From IMG/VR virus record IMGVR_UViG_3300036939_000021, positions 41,885-105,884 of that record: 64,000 nucleotides of DNA; one strand, given 5' to 3'. Position numbers and translations under genes: made by a program. This stretch comes from a virus. A model generated the notes under the pieces. The model made no database searches. It saw nothing but the letters and a program-made list of their open reading frames with translations, and was not told where the DNA came from. How positions within the stretch are numbered: the first letter of the stretch is position 1; every line of letters starts with the position of its first letter. Of this stretch, positions 14,605-24,133 are shown in pieces.

Positions 14605-17262
14605 ATGCCTTTACCTACAACAGCTAAAAAAGGTACTACATTTAACTTTGAAATAGTGGCAGTGTTAGATAAAGATTATCCTAACGCTATTTTAGTTTAT
14701 TATGGTGAAGCTACAGAATATAATCATAAAAAACGTGAAACATTTACTTTAGGTTCTGTACCTAATCAAGGTATTACATTAAAATCAAAAGTTCAATCTT
14801 TAGGGCAATATACTTATATCTGGAAAGTTGAAATAGTTGATAGCATTACTTCTAATTTAACAAAAACAGAATTTCAAACTTACTGTAAAATATTTTTAGA
14901 TCAATATCGTTCTATTGAGATTGAGCGACAAATTTTAACATTAGAAGATAGTAAACCTTATATCAATCCTTTTATTATTTTTGATGTCGTTGTTCCTGAT
15001 GTTCCTATTAATCAAAATCCTTTAATTTCTATTACATCGCCTATATCCGGTGTTTCAATTGTTGCAGGAACATTAATAACAATTACAGCACAAGCATCTG
15101 ATTCAGATGGGACAGTAGCCAGTGTTAGTTTTTATGCTAATAATATTTTAATAGGAACCGATACAACATCACCCTATTTTATACCTTGGACACCTACACA
15201 AGGAAATTATAATTTAACTGCTAGAGCAACAGACGATAAAGGTGCTATAACAACTTCTGCTATTATTCCGGTTGTTGTTTCTGCTTCTTCTACTCCGACA
15301 CCTACAGAGCCTATTTTAAGAAGTGAAGCAAATTTATTAGGAATAAATATTCCTGCAATGGGGGATTATTTTGCACCATATTTTAGAGATGCTGCAAGAC
15401 AGTCACGACCCTATGAGGCAATAGGGGGAGGAGTTATAGCAAAAAATGCTAATGGTTATCCGACTGTTGCAAACTTTCAAGTTTATATATGGGCAGGAGG
15501 ATATAAAAGACATGGAACATATTTTATAGAAATATTACATTCAGATTCTTATTCTGGTGAAGGTATTTTAGATAGATTAGGTGGAGAGTTATCTAATATT
15601 ATTTACGATATAAATATTAATAAAACTACAGCAACTTGGATACATACAAATCCTGATGAATCTGTAGGAATGTTAATATTTCAAGGATTTACTGGAGGGA
15701 TAACACATTTAAAAGTTTTGCGTCCTTCAAGTTCGGGTAGTAATATACCTTACGATGAATCTAAGATTTTTATGGATTCTATCGTAGATATTATGGGTAA
15801 GTTTGATGGAGCAAGATTTTTAGATACAACGGGCGTAAATAGTTCTAGTATTCGTACTTGGAATCAAAGAACTTTAATTACCGATTATTCGCAAGCTAGA
15901 GATCAAGGAGAACCTGAATCAGGTTTTGGATTTGCTGGACGTGGATTAGCTTGGGAATACGTTGCAGATTTAGCCAATGAAGTAAAAGCAAAATATCCAA
16001 GTTTTAAAGCAATATGGATAAATATTCCGGTACTTGCTGATAATGATTATGTACTACAGTTATTTACTTTATTAAAAACTAGATTAAACACCGGAATAAT
16101 AGTACATTGCGAATTTGGTAATGAAAACTGGAATTATACAAGACCTTTTTTACACGCTGAATATAATAAAAATGAAGCAGTTTTAGATGCACAGAAACCA
16201 GGTAGTTTATTAGTTTTTGATGGAAATACTGGTGAGTACACATTATCTTGGAGAAGGCAAGCTTTAAGAACTATTGAATTTTATTCTATTGCTCAAACAG
16301 TATGGGGAGCTGATGTAGATAATAAAATTCAATTTCAACTTCAATGGCAACAAAGAAATGGGCAAAACACTGCTGGTGTGATGCTCTCTTTTGTTGATAA
16401 AGCTTTGAATGCTCTTGATATTATTGGAAAATTTGGTTTAGGTGGAAGTTGGTATTATAACCCTATTCATAACGATCCAAATTTAACTATAGATAATATT
16501 TGGAATTCAGGTACTATGAATTCTGAAACATGGGCAAATGAATGGTTACAGACTGATGTAGATTGGGTTACCGCATATTCTAAACCTAATGGTTTTTTAC
16601 AATGGAATGGGTATGAGGGTGGTACAAGTTTTGATAAAGTATTTGAAAGTTTAGAGACGACTAAAGAAGTTGCAGATAAAAATAATGCAATAATGAAACT
16701 TGCAAATTATGATTCCAGAATGACAACTAATCATGTAGAACATATAGATATGGGTTCAAAACATGGTCGTAACTGGAATTATTGTTATAAGTTAGGGGGT
16801 GCAAGAGAAAATCAATATGAATGGGCATATTTATATAATCACGATGACTTTAATACACCTAAAATCAATGCAATAGATATTCTTAGATCTAGAAACAGGG
16901 CTGCTTTAACATATGGTAGAATTGTACCTTTTATTATTAATGCTGGATTGTATTCTATCAACGACAAAGGATATGGTGATAGAATTGATGGTGATTATAA
17001 ATTAGATGGTGAGGAAACTGTTAGTTATACGTTTAGGGTAGTAACAGCAGGAAACTATACATTCAGTTTTGTTTCTAATGATACTAATAGTTATAAGATT
17101 TTATTTGGTACAACAGTTTTAAATAATAATATTAATGCATTAGCAAATCAGAGTATAGAACCTATTATTATTAATTGTCCAAATAGTGGATTATATGCAA
17201 TTAGAATAAAAAATTTATCAACAGGTCAAGCATATTTAAAAGAAATTTCTATACAGGTTTAA
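14605..17262 (+). CDS. Tail fibre with Ig-like domain and clan-A glycosidase-like domain
   Basis: An 885-residue protein. The first 130 residues look like a virion attachment domain. Residues about 142-224 are an Ig-like domain (ASDSDGTVASVSFYANN, GNYNLTARATDDKGA). From about 230 to 780 runs a barrel-like region. It includes HCEFGNENWN with E507 in the Asn-Glu pair that marks the acid/base of clan GH-A glycosidases, and WNGYEGG with E671 as a possible nucleophile. A C-terminal beta-sandwich (about 800-885) resembles a carbohydrate-binding module. Likely a receptor-binding enzyme that cuts host surface polysaccharide. The catalytic assignment is by motif only. Confidence 0.7.
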   Translation: MPLPTTAKKGTTFNFEIVAVLDKDYPNAILVYYGEATEYNHKKRETFTLGSVPNQGITLKSKVQSLGQYTYIWKVEIVDSITSNLTKTEFQTYCKIFLDQYRSIEIERQILTLEDSKPYINPFIIFDVVVPDVPINQNPLISITSPISGVSIVAGTLITITAQASDSDGTVASVSFYANNILIGTDTTSPYFIPWTPTQGNYNLTARATDDKGAITTSAIIPVVVSASSTPTPTEPILRSEANLLGINIPAMGDYFAPYFRDAARQSRPYEAIGGGVIAKNANGYPTVANFQVYIWAGGYKRHGTYFIEILHSDSYSGEGILDRLGGELSNIIYDININKTTATWIHTNPDESVGMLIFQGFTGGITHLKVLRPSSSGSNIPYDESKIFMDSIVDIMGKFDGARFLDTTGVNSSSIRTWNQRTLITDYSQARDQGEPESGFGFAGRGLAWEYVADLANEVKAKYPSFKAIWINIPVLADNDYVLQLFTLLKTRLNTGIIVHCEFGNENWNYTRPFLHAEYNKNEAVLDAQKPGSLLVFDGNTGEYTLSWRRQALRTIEFYSIAQTVWGADVDNKIQFQLQWQQRNGQNTAGVMLSFVDKALNALDIIGKFGLGGSWYYNPIHNDPNLTIDNIWNSGTMNSETWANEWLQTDVDWVTAYSKPNGFLQWNGYEGGTSFDKVFESLETTKEVADKNNAIMKLANYDSRMTTNHVEHIDMGSKHGRNWNYCYKLGGARENQYEWAYLYNHDDFNTPKINAIDILRSRNRAALTYGRIVPFIINAGLYSINDKGYGDRIDGDYKLDGEETVSYTFRVVTAGNYTFSFVSNDTNSYKILFGTTVLNNNINALANQSIEPIIINCPNSGLYAIRIKNLSTGQAYLKEISIQV

Positions 17263-17266
17263 ATTA

Positions 17267-18964
17267 ATGGTTATTCTATACAATAAACAAGGTATTTCGG
17301 TTGATGTTCCTGAAGGAGCGGTTGAACAGGCTTTAAATGAAGGTTTTACTAGAGATTTTCCTACTTTAGCTGTTTTAATAAAAAACTATAATCCTAATGT
17401 TAATCAGGATGAAATACCTGTAGATATACAAGGAACGTTAAAACAAGTAGAATTTATTTTACAAAATCGTTCGGATACTGTTATTAATGTTCGTTATGGC
17501 GATACAGGTAGTGAAACTAATATACCTGGAGGTGTACCTGCTAATGGTAAATTAAGATTTACTGCTTTTTCTGGTACAACACAAGTAAGTAGTTTACCTA
17601 CGGTCTTAGTAACTTCTTCTGATTCTGATAATTTTGTAGAGTTAGAAAAATTTATTATATTTACAGCTACGCAACAAAAAAGTGGAACTATAACAAAAGT
17701 TGAGTTTTATTCTGGTGCAAGATTATTAGGTACTGTAGTATCAGCACCTTATACACTACAGCATACTTTTACAGCTACAGGAAAATATAAAATATACGCA
17801 CGTTGTTATAGTGGTACTGATTATACAACGAGTAATTTTTTAGATGTTTTTGCCATACCTAATAGAAGACAAGATCGAAATTTTACTCCTACCGTAACGC
17901 TAACAGCACCAAACACCGGAATAATAAATCAAGCTGTTTTATTACAAGCGATTGCTACAGATTTAGATGGTACGGTTAATAAAGTTGAATTTTATTCTAA
18001 TGATTTAAAAATAGGCGAAGATATAACAACACCATATTCTTTAAGTTATACTTTTGTTACTGGTGGAACTTATGTAGTAAAAGCAAGAGTTTATGATAAT
18101 TTAGGTGCAACATCAGAATCTAATATTATACAGATTGTTATTTCAGCACCTTCTGTTCCTATTCCTACAATTTCTGTAACAGCACCAAGTACAGCTAATA
18201 CAAATACCGCTCTTACTTTAAATGCTACTGCAAGTATTACAGGAGATACGATAGCAGGTGTTCAATTTTTAGTAAATGGTATTAATCAAGGTAGTGCTGA
18301 TACAACATCACCTTATTCCATAAGTTGGACTCCTACCACACCGGGAAATTATACAATTACTGCTATTGCAACCGGAGTTTTAGGAGGTAGTGCTACAAGT
18401 GCAGGAGTAACGGTAACGGTAACAACCCCAGCTGTACCAACTCCTACAATATCTATTGCTAATACAACACCAAAAGCAGGATTAATAAATGAAGTTTTTA
18501 TAATAACCGCAACAGCAGCTTTAACAGGAGATACATTAACTTCTGTTCAATTTAGAGTTGATGGATCGAATATAGGAAGTCCGGATACAGTAGCACCTTA
18601 TAGTTTAAGTCATACTTTTACAACAAAAGGTATTAAGCAATTATCAGCTATTGCTTTAGGTTCTCAAGGTGGAACAGCAACATCAGCTAACTACTCTATA
18701 CAAATATTTGACTCAAAGGTCGTTGGTGGAGGTGCTGGTGCTGGTGGTGCTTCCTTAGGTGCTGATCCTGCCGATTTTATGTTATTTGACACTAATTTAG
18801 CTGGGGGCAATGCTTCAACTATGGCGATATTCGTAGGAGCAACACAAGTGGGGGCATTTAATTATGATGATACAAGTTATGCAGGTAAACCTTTTGCTTA
18901 TTTTCATAATGCAACTAGCACTATGTACACAGGAACTATTCAACCTACTGTTAACTTTTCCTAA
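17267..18964 (+). CDS. Multi-Ig-domain tail fibre/adhesin
   Basis: A 565-residue protein. The N-terminus (ISVDVPEGAVEQALNEGF) is like that of the 13640 head protein. Four Ig-like repeats follow at about 110-200, 205-297, 298-390 and 391-480, each with a GTV..V.FY.N or VQF..NG strand and a PYS.S.TF or SWTP strand. They resemble the single Ig domain of the 14605 protein. A glycine/alanine-rich C-terminal piece (about 485-565) may bind the next fibre segment. Such stacked Ig domains extend phage fibres and bind carbohydrates weakly. Stop and next start overlap (TAATG). Confidence 0.7.
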   Translation: MVILYNKQGISVDVPEGAVEQALNEGFTRDFPTLAVLIKNYNPNVNQDEIPVDIQGTLKQVEFILQNRSDTVINVRYGDTGSETNIPGGVPANGKLRFTAFSGTTQVSSLPTVLVTSSDSDNFVELEKFIIFTATQQKSGTITKVEFYSGARLLGTVVSAPYTLQHTFTATGKYKIYARCYSGTDYTTSNFLDVFAIPNRRQDRNFTPTVTLTAPNTGIINQAVLLQAIATDLDGTVNKVEFYSNDLKIGEDITTPYSLSYTFVTGGTYVVKARVYDNLGATSESNIIQIVISAPSVPIPTISVTAPSTANTNTALTLNATASITGDTIAGVQFLVNGINQGSADTTSPYSISWTPTTPGNYTITAIATGVLGGSATSAGVTVTVTTPAVPTPTISIANTTPKAGLINEVFIITATAALTGDTLTSVQFRVDGSNIGSPDTVAPYSLSHTFTTKGIKQLSAIALGSQGGTATSANYSIQIFDSKVVGGGAGAGGASLGADPADFMLFDTNLAGGNASTMAIFVGATQVGAFNYDDTSYAGKPFAYFHNATSTMYTGTIQPTVNFS

Positions 18965-19287
18965 TGGCAACTCTTACGGCTAACGCTCAAAGACTAGGAA
19001 CTAATTATAAAAACGCTGCTTTTGTTTCTACTGGTAGTGTTTTTGCTGTAGGAACTACTACAGTTTTTATCAGAGAAGCTAACGGTACTTTAAGAAGTTG
19101 GCAAAATGGCAGAGCATCTTTTTTGAATACCTTGCCTGGAACTAATAAAGATGAAATTCCAGCCTACACAGCTTTTCAAGTACTGCCAAGTCAGGAAATA
19201 ATAACAGATGATAGTTTATTATCATTTGGAACCACCATTGCTACGGGTGGCGGCACGACTGTAAATGCTAACGGATTTATTCTCTAA
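18964..19287 (+). CDS. Small virion protein, probable fibre tip or decoration
   Basis: A 107-residue beta-rich protein, Thr/Gly/Ala-rich, without charged clusters (TTTVFIREANGTLRSW, GGGTTVNANGF). No family recognised. It starts inside the stop codon of the Ig fibre gene and is followed three bases later by the next structural gene, so it is part of the adhesin operon. Confidence 0.55.
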   Translation: MATLTANAQRLGTNYKNAAFVSTGSVFAVGTTTVFIREANGTLRSWQNGRASFLNTLPGTNKDEIPAYTAFQVLPSQEIITDDSLLSFGTTIATGGGTTVNANGFIL

Positions 19288-19289
19288 TC

Positions 19290-20018
19290 ATGACTCAAAA
19301 TACTAGACCAGTTGACGTTTCAGCAAATGGCAGCACTTCACAGGTTAATCTAATCGTAGATAGAAACGCATCAGGACACGAGGCAATGGGACGAGCGTTA
19401 GTTCACAACGAAAACCTGGTCAGTGCCGCAAATCCTTTGCCTATCACCAATGCAAGCTTGCCTAGTACATTAGGTGCTAAAATAGCTGCTCAAAGTTTTG
19501 CGGTAACTCTTTCTACTGACGGTGCGTTTGCTACTGCTTTCGGTGCTGCGACTGACGCTGCGTCTGCAACAGATACGGGAAACACTGGATTTATATCGCT
19601 TTTTAAACGTTTGTTTTCCAAGCTCCCAGCTGCTTTGGTAAACAATAGATTTGCTGTAGATTCAGTTGTCCGTACTGCTGTAACAAATCCATTGCAATAT
19701 GCCGCCATAGGTACTAGTGCAGGCGCAAATATTAAAAATACAACAGGCTCACTTTATTCGTTGTCTTGTTTGAATTCAAATGCAAGCACTCGCTATGTTC
19801 AGCTTTTTAATAAGAATACTGCTCCAGTGGCTAGTGATATACCGTTAGAAAGTTTTGCTGTCTACGGAAATGATGGTCAATTAGTGCTAGGTCAAGACTA
19901 TTTTACGTTGAATGGTATTGATTTTTCTACTGGTATTAGTTGGGGAATATCAACTACGCGTAACTTATATACAGCAGCTACAGCAGCAGATACTATTTTT
20001 ACAGCGAGGTATTTATGA
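19290..20018 (+). CDS. Structural protein of the adhesin cluster
   Basis: A 242-residue protein with an N-terminal Ala/Ser/Thr-rich half and a C-terminal beta region (GSLYSLSCLNSNASTRYVQL, then FSTGISWGIS). This C-terminal course is common in phage proteins that sit on baseplates or carry adhesins. Exact role unknown. Its stop TGA overlaps the ATG of the glycine-rich gene at 20015. Codon and base use here (19-23 kb) is visibly more GC-rich than in the flanking genes, suggesting later acquisition of this adhesin block. Confidence 0.5.
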   Translation: MTQNTRPVDVSANGSTSQVNLIVDRNASGHEAMGRALVHNENLVSAANPLPITNASLPSTLGAKIAAQSFAVTLSTDGAFATAFGAATDAASATDTGNTGFISLFKRLFSKLPAALVNNRFAVDSVVRTAVTNPLQYAAIGTSAGANIKNTTGSLYSLSCLNSNASTRYVQLFNKNTAPVASDIPLESFAVYGNDGQLVLGQDYFTLNGIDFSTGISWGISTTRNLYTAATAADTIFTARYL

Positions 20019-20884
20019 GCGGTTCTTTCCCTCCTCCATCTCTTGATCCTGTTGCTTTAACTTACGCGGCTCCTGGAACTTTTACTCTGACGATTCCTGC
20101 AAATGCAAAGTTGTTGCGCTTGATTGCAATAGCTTCCGGTAGTGGCGGTGCTAGCGGTCGTAGAGGTGCAGCGGGTACAGCCAGATTCGGTGGTGGTTCC
20201 GGTGCTTCTGGAAACACTTCTGACGTAACCTATTCAGTCTCCTCTTTGGAATCCAGGATTCTCACAATTACTGTTCCTGCTGGTGGTGTTGGAGGAGCTG
20301 CTGTAACAACAGATGATACTAATGGTGCTAATAGCGTAGCTGGAAGTTCTGCTTTTGTGACTATACCTGAACGAACTCTAATAGCCGCCAGTGGTAACGG
20401 GTTAGCGTCTGGTGGTACTAACGCCGCTGGTGCGGGTGCGAGTATGTTCGCAGCCACTCAGCCCGGTACATTTTCAGGAGTGGCAGGAGTTTCAGCAATT
20501 GTCAATGGTACATCTACGACAGGGCTATCTAATGCAAACGGCGCTGCTTCTGGTGGTGCCGGGGGGGGGATCGATGCAAGTAATGTCGTCAGAGCTGGAG
20601 GAAACGGAGGACTAGGTGGAAGAACTAATGCTCGGTCGTTAGCCGATGCTGGCAGTGGTGGTGCGATAGATACACCTGGAACTTCAGCAGGTGTACGACA
20701 GCCCGGAAATCTCGGAGGTTCTGGTGGTGGTGGCGGTGGGGCAAGTATCACTGCTGCTGGCGGCAATGGCGGTGACGGAATACTAGGTGGTGGCGGTGGC
20801 GGTGGCGGTGCCTCTGCTAACGGATTCAATTCTGGTGCTGGCGGTAAGGGTGGAGACGGAGCTGTGTATATTTACTACTGGTAA
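20015..20884 (+). CDS. Glycine-rich tail adhesin
   Basis: A 289-residue protein. Residues 1-100 carry a small beta domain (FTLTIPANAKLLRLIAIASG), then runs of Gly-rich sequence dominate to the C-terminus (GGGGGGASI, GGNGGDG, GGGGGG). Such polyglycine-II bundles occur in gp38-like phage adhesins that read the receptor. It starts MSGSFPPPS, close to the MSGSFSSPS of the tailspike at 20891, so both may share an attachment peptide. Antisense frames here are products of the GC-rich repeat. Confidence 0.7.
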   Translation: MSGSFPPPSLDPVALTYAAPGTFTLTIPANAKLLRLIAIASGSGGASGRRGAAGTARFGGGSGASGNTSDVTYSVSSLESRILTITVPAGGVGGAAVTTDDTNGANSVAGSSAFVTIPERTLIAASGNGLASGGTNAAGAGASMFAATQPGTFSGVAGVSAIVNGTSTTGLSNANGAASGGAGGGIDASNVVRAGGNGGLGGRTNARSLADAGSGGAIDTPGTSAGVRQPGNLGGSGGGGGGASITAAGGNGGDGILGGGGGGGGASANGFNSGAGGKGGDGAVYIYYW

Positions 20885-20890
20885 CAAATT

Positions 20891-22813
20891 ATGAGTGGAT
20901 CGTTTAGTTCGCCTTCAACAGCATCAGCAGGGTCTACTAACTTTAAACAACCGCAAACAGGAACTATTACTAGAACCCTGTCTGCGAAATTAGCTGAAAG
21001 CGTAAGTGTTAAAGACTTCGGGGCTGTAGGCAATAATATTGCTGATGATACCGCAGCTATTCAAGCAGCTATTGATGCCGTTAAAAATACGGGAGTAAAA
21101 CTTGTTATTCCCGCTGGAAACTACAAAATTACCGATACCATCAAGATTGGATACGGAAATAGCCAATATGTAGCTATCCATATTGAAGGTGCCGGACGGA
21201 ATCAAGACTTTGGTACGTGTCGATTTATTGCAACCTTCAATGATAGACCCGCAATTAATATCCAGGGAGCTAGAGGGGTAACACTTTCTGGAATATCTGT
21301 AAAAGGTGTAAATGTTGCCCCAGAGTCAAGAAGTGATTTTCTAACTAATCCTGACTATCTCGACTGGATAACGGCAGGTTGCACTTTTGGCACTTACAAC
21401 CCTTATTGTGGGATTGCTATTGACGCTTACTCAGGTGCCGATCCTGGAGCAGGCATTGATTATCCTAACGATCCTTACGGACGTTTTCACACAAGTAGAG
21501 TAACTGTCAAAGAGGTTGAGGTTCGTAACTTTGTTGTAGGATATTGTGTCAAACCAGCGAATGACGACAACAACGCCGAGGATATTGCCTTTAGAGATTG
21601 TGTGGCAAAGGGATGTACATTTGGTTTGACAACAGGAGGAAAACAAAACAAAGGAATTAGCTATACCGATGGAGCGATGATTAATTGCTTCTGTGCTTAT
21701 TCTGGCTTGCGCTATGGCAAACAAAATGGTTCAATCCCCAGATTATTTAATTTAGATATTGTAGTATGCCATCGGATTCTAGAAGTTGCACATACTGTAT
21801 ACTCAGGTTCTATAACAGGACTGTATTGTGAAAATATCTGTGAACTAGGGTATTTTGGAAGTGGTTATGCTAGCGCTAGCAATACTCTGTCTATAACAGG
21901 CTGTACATTCAACAGAACAGAATACAATAGTGGGGTTTTCGCAGCTTTCTACATGAACGTAGCTTTTCATGGCTGTTCATTTCAAGCTGCCGATCCCGAA
22001 GGTGTAATCAACTTTTATCTTGACCCTTTAAACGTATATATCGCTTTTAATAACTGTACTTTTGGTCACACTCAAGGAAACGCAAATACTAAGCGTGTTG
22101 TCTATTCCGGCACCAATCAACTGAGTATGGCTCAAGGGTGCAAGATGATTTATGGCTCACAATTTCTTTGTGACAACACCTTGCGCTTATCAAGTATTCC
22201 GAATAGACAAATTATTTACGAAACTATTTGGGAACTAGTCACAAGGACAACTACAACCACAAATAGATATAAGATTACTCGTGGCTTCACTCCTACGGTA
22301 TTTTTTGGAGATGCACGAAGCATTTCTGCTGACAAAACAACTGTAACTATTACGGCAAGTAGCGGTAGCTTTCCCTCTTACATGATTGGCGATTTTATTC
22401 TTTGGAACATCAAAGTTAAAAGCCCTGTAGGGACTCTTGTTAACTGGTTGGCTCCAGCTTTTAAAGTATCTGCAATAGATACGGGGACACTTACCGTCAC
22501 AGCAACTTGTTTTATTTTGCCTGCAAATATCAGCGACACAGTTCCTAGTAATACCGTGTTATATAGAGAAACGTTTTTTAATGCAACCCTTTCAACTGCG
22601 ACTGTGACAGCTGGCAGCAATGTTCTTACGAGTGTTACTGGTTTAGCCACAAACTTTCAACCAGGAGACTGGATAAGGGGAACGGGTTTACCAGGCTCTA
22701 CAAGAGTAGTCAGTGTTGATTCTTCAGCAGGAACACTGACTATGAATGTTAACGCTACAGCTAGCGGGACTGGAGTCACAATTGACAATTCTACAGTAAC
22801 TTTAACTAATTAA
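20891..22813 (+). CDS. Tailspike with pectate-lyase-type beta helix
   Basis: A 640-residue protein. Residues 30-80 hold the hallmark of phage beta-helix spikes (SVKDFGAVGNNIADDTAAIQ, then LVIPAGNYKI). A right-handed beta-helix would extend to about 400 (repeated short strands with C/N/G turns), and the C-terminal 200 residues contain two beta modules with a repeated VTxTATSG-like course. Such trimeric spikes bind and cut capsule or O-antigen polysaccharide. Catalytic residues cannot be named by eye. It is last in the adhesin operon that began at 14605. Confidence 0.75.
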   Translation: MSGSFSSPSTASAGSTNFKQPQTGTITRTLSAKLAESVSVKDFGAVGNNIADDTAAIQAAIDAVKNTGVKLVIPAGNYKITDTIKIGYGNSQYVAIHIEGAGRNQDFGTCRFIATFNDRPAINIQGARGVTLSGISVKGVNVAPESRSDFLTNPDYLDWITAGCTFGTYNPYCGIAIDAYSGADPGAGIDYPNDPYGRFHTSRVTVKEVEVRNFVVGYCVKPANDDNNAEDIAFRDCVAKGCTFGLTTGGKQNKGISYTDGAMINCFCAYSGLRYGKQNGSIPRLFNLDIVVCHRILEVAHTVYSGSITGLYCENICELGYFGSGYASASNTLSITGCTFNRTEYNSGVFAAFYMNVAFHGCSFQAADPEGVINFYLDPLNVYIAFNNCTFGHTQGNANTKRVVYSGTNQLSMAQGCKMIYGSQFLCDNTLRLSSIPNRQIIYETIWELVTRTTTTTNRYKITRGFTPTVFFGDARSISADKTTVTITASSGSFPSYMIGDFILWNIKVKSPVGTLVNWLAPAFKVSAIDTGTLTVTATCFILPANISDTVPSNTVLYRETFFNATLSTATVTAGSNVLTSVTGLATNFQPGDWIRGTGLPGSTRVVSVDSSAGTLTMNVNATASGTGVTIDNSTVTLTN

Positions 22814-22826
22814 AAATATAGATCAA

Positions 22827-23027
22827 ATGGCATGATTAGCTAAATTTGATAATACCGAAAAAATATTATATTTTCGAGAAAGTTCTAATTTGCCTTGGAG
22901 AGTATATAACACAACACCTTATGCAACTCTTGGTTATAAAATTTCAAAAGGTTCTAAAGGTTGGACAACATACCAAAAGCTAAAAAAACTTAATTGGAAA
23001 TTAATAGCAACCGAAAAAATAGAATAA
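22827..23027 (+). pseudogene. Small gene broken by an early stop codon
   Basis: The frame ATG GCA TGA continues open for 63 more codons to TAA at 23025-23027, and the encoded piece (LAKFDNTEKILYFRESSNLP, YNTTPYATLGYKISKG) looks like a real small protein rather than noise. The TGA at 22833-22835 is codon 3. Other genes use TGG for Trp, so there is no sign of recoding. Either the gene is dead, or it starts at a rare codon after the stop, or the TGA is a sequencing error. It sits between the tailspike and the minus-strand tail genes. Confidence 0.4.
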
Positions 23028-23038
23028 GAAATTAAAAA

Positions 23039-23386
23039 TTATATTCCTGTATAATTCCGATGGGAATGTTCTAGTTTTAACGAAAGTTTCCAAATATCGG
23101 AAGCATCCCAACTCCAAGAACGCTCTATAACTTTATAGAGTCTAGCCTCAAACCAAAACGGTTTTCCGGCACGTTCTTTTAAAAAATTATCTATTGCTGT
23201 CTTGTCAGTAAAAGATTTTATTGTTAGATTTAACGACCAATCATCATCTACTGTATTTATTGCTGTTAAATTTGAGCGTGTCTCAATACCTCCATTACGT
23301 CTAGAAGATTGCACATCCAAGGAATAATTTTGAGAATCACCAAAGCTACGTTTTAGGGCTGTAGGTGCGAAAGGATAAGTAGACAT
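23039..23386 (-). CDS. Minor tail protein, gpM-like
   Basis: A 115-residue protein of the lambda gpM (Phage_min_tail) type: KPFWFEARLYKVIERSWSWD followed by DIWKLSLKLEHSHR near the end is the family's closing pattern. gpM sits in the tail tip between tube and hub. Its RRNGGIETRSNL segment recurs in the second gpM-like module of the 1200-residue protein at 32072 (RKNGGIETRTRYG), so the two are paralogues. A terminator lies just upstream on this strand. Confidence 0.7.
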   Translation of the reverse strand: MSTYPFAPTALKRSFGDSQNYSLDVQSSRRNGGIETRSNLTAINTVDDDWSLNLTIKSFTDKTAIDNFLKERAGKPFWFEARLYKVIERSWSWDASDIWKLSLKLEHSHRNYTGI

Positions 23387-23388
23387 AC

Positions 23389-23428
23389 AAAAAAGAAGCT
23401 AGATTTTTTAAGTCTAGCTTCTTTTTTA
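23389..23428. terminator. Bidirectional terminator
   Basis: AAAAGAAGCTAGA pairs with TCTAGCTTCTTTT, flanked by A and T runs. It ends the minus-strand 23447-23683 unit before the gpM-like gene. Confidence 0.85.
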
Positions 23429-23446
23429 TTCCGGGGGGATTGAATT

Positions 23447-23683
23447 TTAGCCTTGTTCTATAAGTCTAATCATGTAATTCATTGCTTTCCATGCTTTTTC
23501 GTTACGGGCATCTAGAAAGCAATTTTGAAAAATAATTTTTTGCTCTTGTGTCAGATTGTTTGTATTAATTCTTTGACTAATAAAAATTTGAAGATCTCTA
23601 GCTGTTTTGAGTTTTTTATTAAAATATTTTTCAACTAAAGTTAAAGTCTCTTGTCTAGCTACTCTTAGATTTTTAGAAGTCAT
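23447..23683 (-). CDS. Small helical early protein, unknown
   Basis: A 78-residue basic, all-helical protein (LRVARQETLTLVEKYFNKKL, FQNCFLDARNEKAWKAMNYM). No family recognised. It is an early-type monocistronic unit inserted between late tail genes: early promoter at 23720-23748, terminator at 23389-23428. Such units (morons) are often added independently of the structural module. Confidence 0.6.
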   Translation of the reverse strand: MTSKNLRVARQETLTLVEKYFNKKLKTARDLQIFISQRINTNNLTQEQKIIFQNCFLDARNEKAWKAMNYMIRLIEQG

Positions 23684-23719
23684 TTTTCTTAGTCCTTAGC
23701 TTTTTTTTCCGACTCCTAT

Positions 23720-23748
23720 ATCATAACTAAAATCTAAGATGTTGTCAA
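23720..23748 (-). promoter_or_regulatory. Early promoter (minus), TTGACAT family
   Basis: Minus strand TTGACA (23748-23743), 17-bp spacer ACATCTTAGATTTTAGT, TATGAT (23725-23720), then ATAGGAGTCGG. It drives the 23447-23683 gene. Confidence 0.8.
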
Positions 23749-23798
23749 GCATATAGTAAAAATAAATTTTAAAGAAAAGCACACACCGGAATAATAAA

Positions 23799-24128
23799 TT
23801 ATCTTGCTTCTTGGATACTCAGTGATATTTTCCATAATCCGGGTGATTCTTCTACAGTATTAAAATTAGAACACCAAAAATTTTTAAGAGGCATAAAATT
23901 ATAGGGACGCCATTGAAAAGGGATTACACCAGCATGATTTTCTATAAATAATATATAAGTTTCAATTTCTAAATCAGATAAACCATTACATGAAAGACTC
24001 CATTCTTCACGTTCACTATCTGTAACAGTAATATCTAAACTATAGCCATCACCTAATTTTATTCGATTACTTACTGGTTTATTAGTTTGAGAAAATCCCC
24101 AATTAGGAGAAAGTACAAGTTCAGTCAT
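23799..24128 (-). CDS. Minor tail protein, gpM-like
   Basis: A 109-residue protein with the lambda gpM-like course: SPNWGFSQTNKPVSNRIKLG at the start, IPFQWRPYNF in the middle and LWKISLSIQE at the end. The length equals lambda gpM. It lies five bases after the gpL gene (24134) on the same strand, though in the reverse of the lambda order. It resembles the first module of the 32072 fusion protein. Confidence 0.75.
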   Translation of the reverse strand: MTELVLSPNWGFSQTNKPVSNRIKLGDGYSLDITVTDSEREEWSLSCNGLSDLEIETYILFIENHAGVIPFQWRPYNFMPLKNFWCSNFNTVEESPGLWKISLSIQEAR

Positions 24129-24133
24129 AATTT

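Noticed and set aside
20230-20829. Proline-rich open frames opposite the glycine-rich adhesin gene
   Set aside because: They mirror the GGT/GGC repeats of the sense gene, have no ribosome-binding site or promoter, and the sense strand is coupled to its neighbours.
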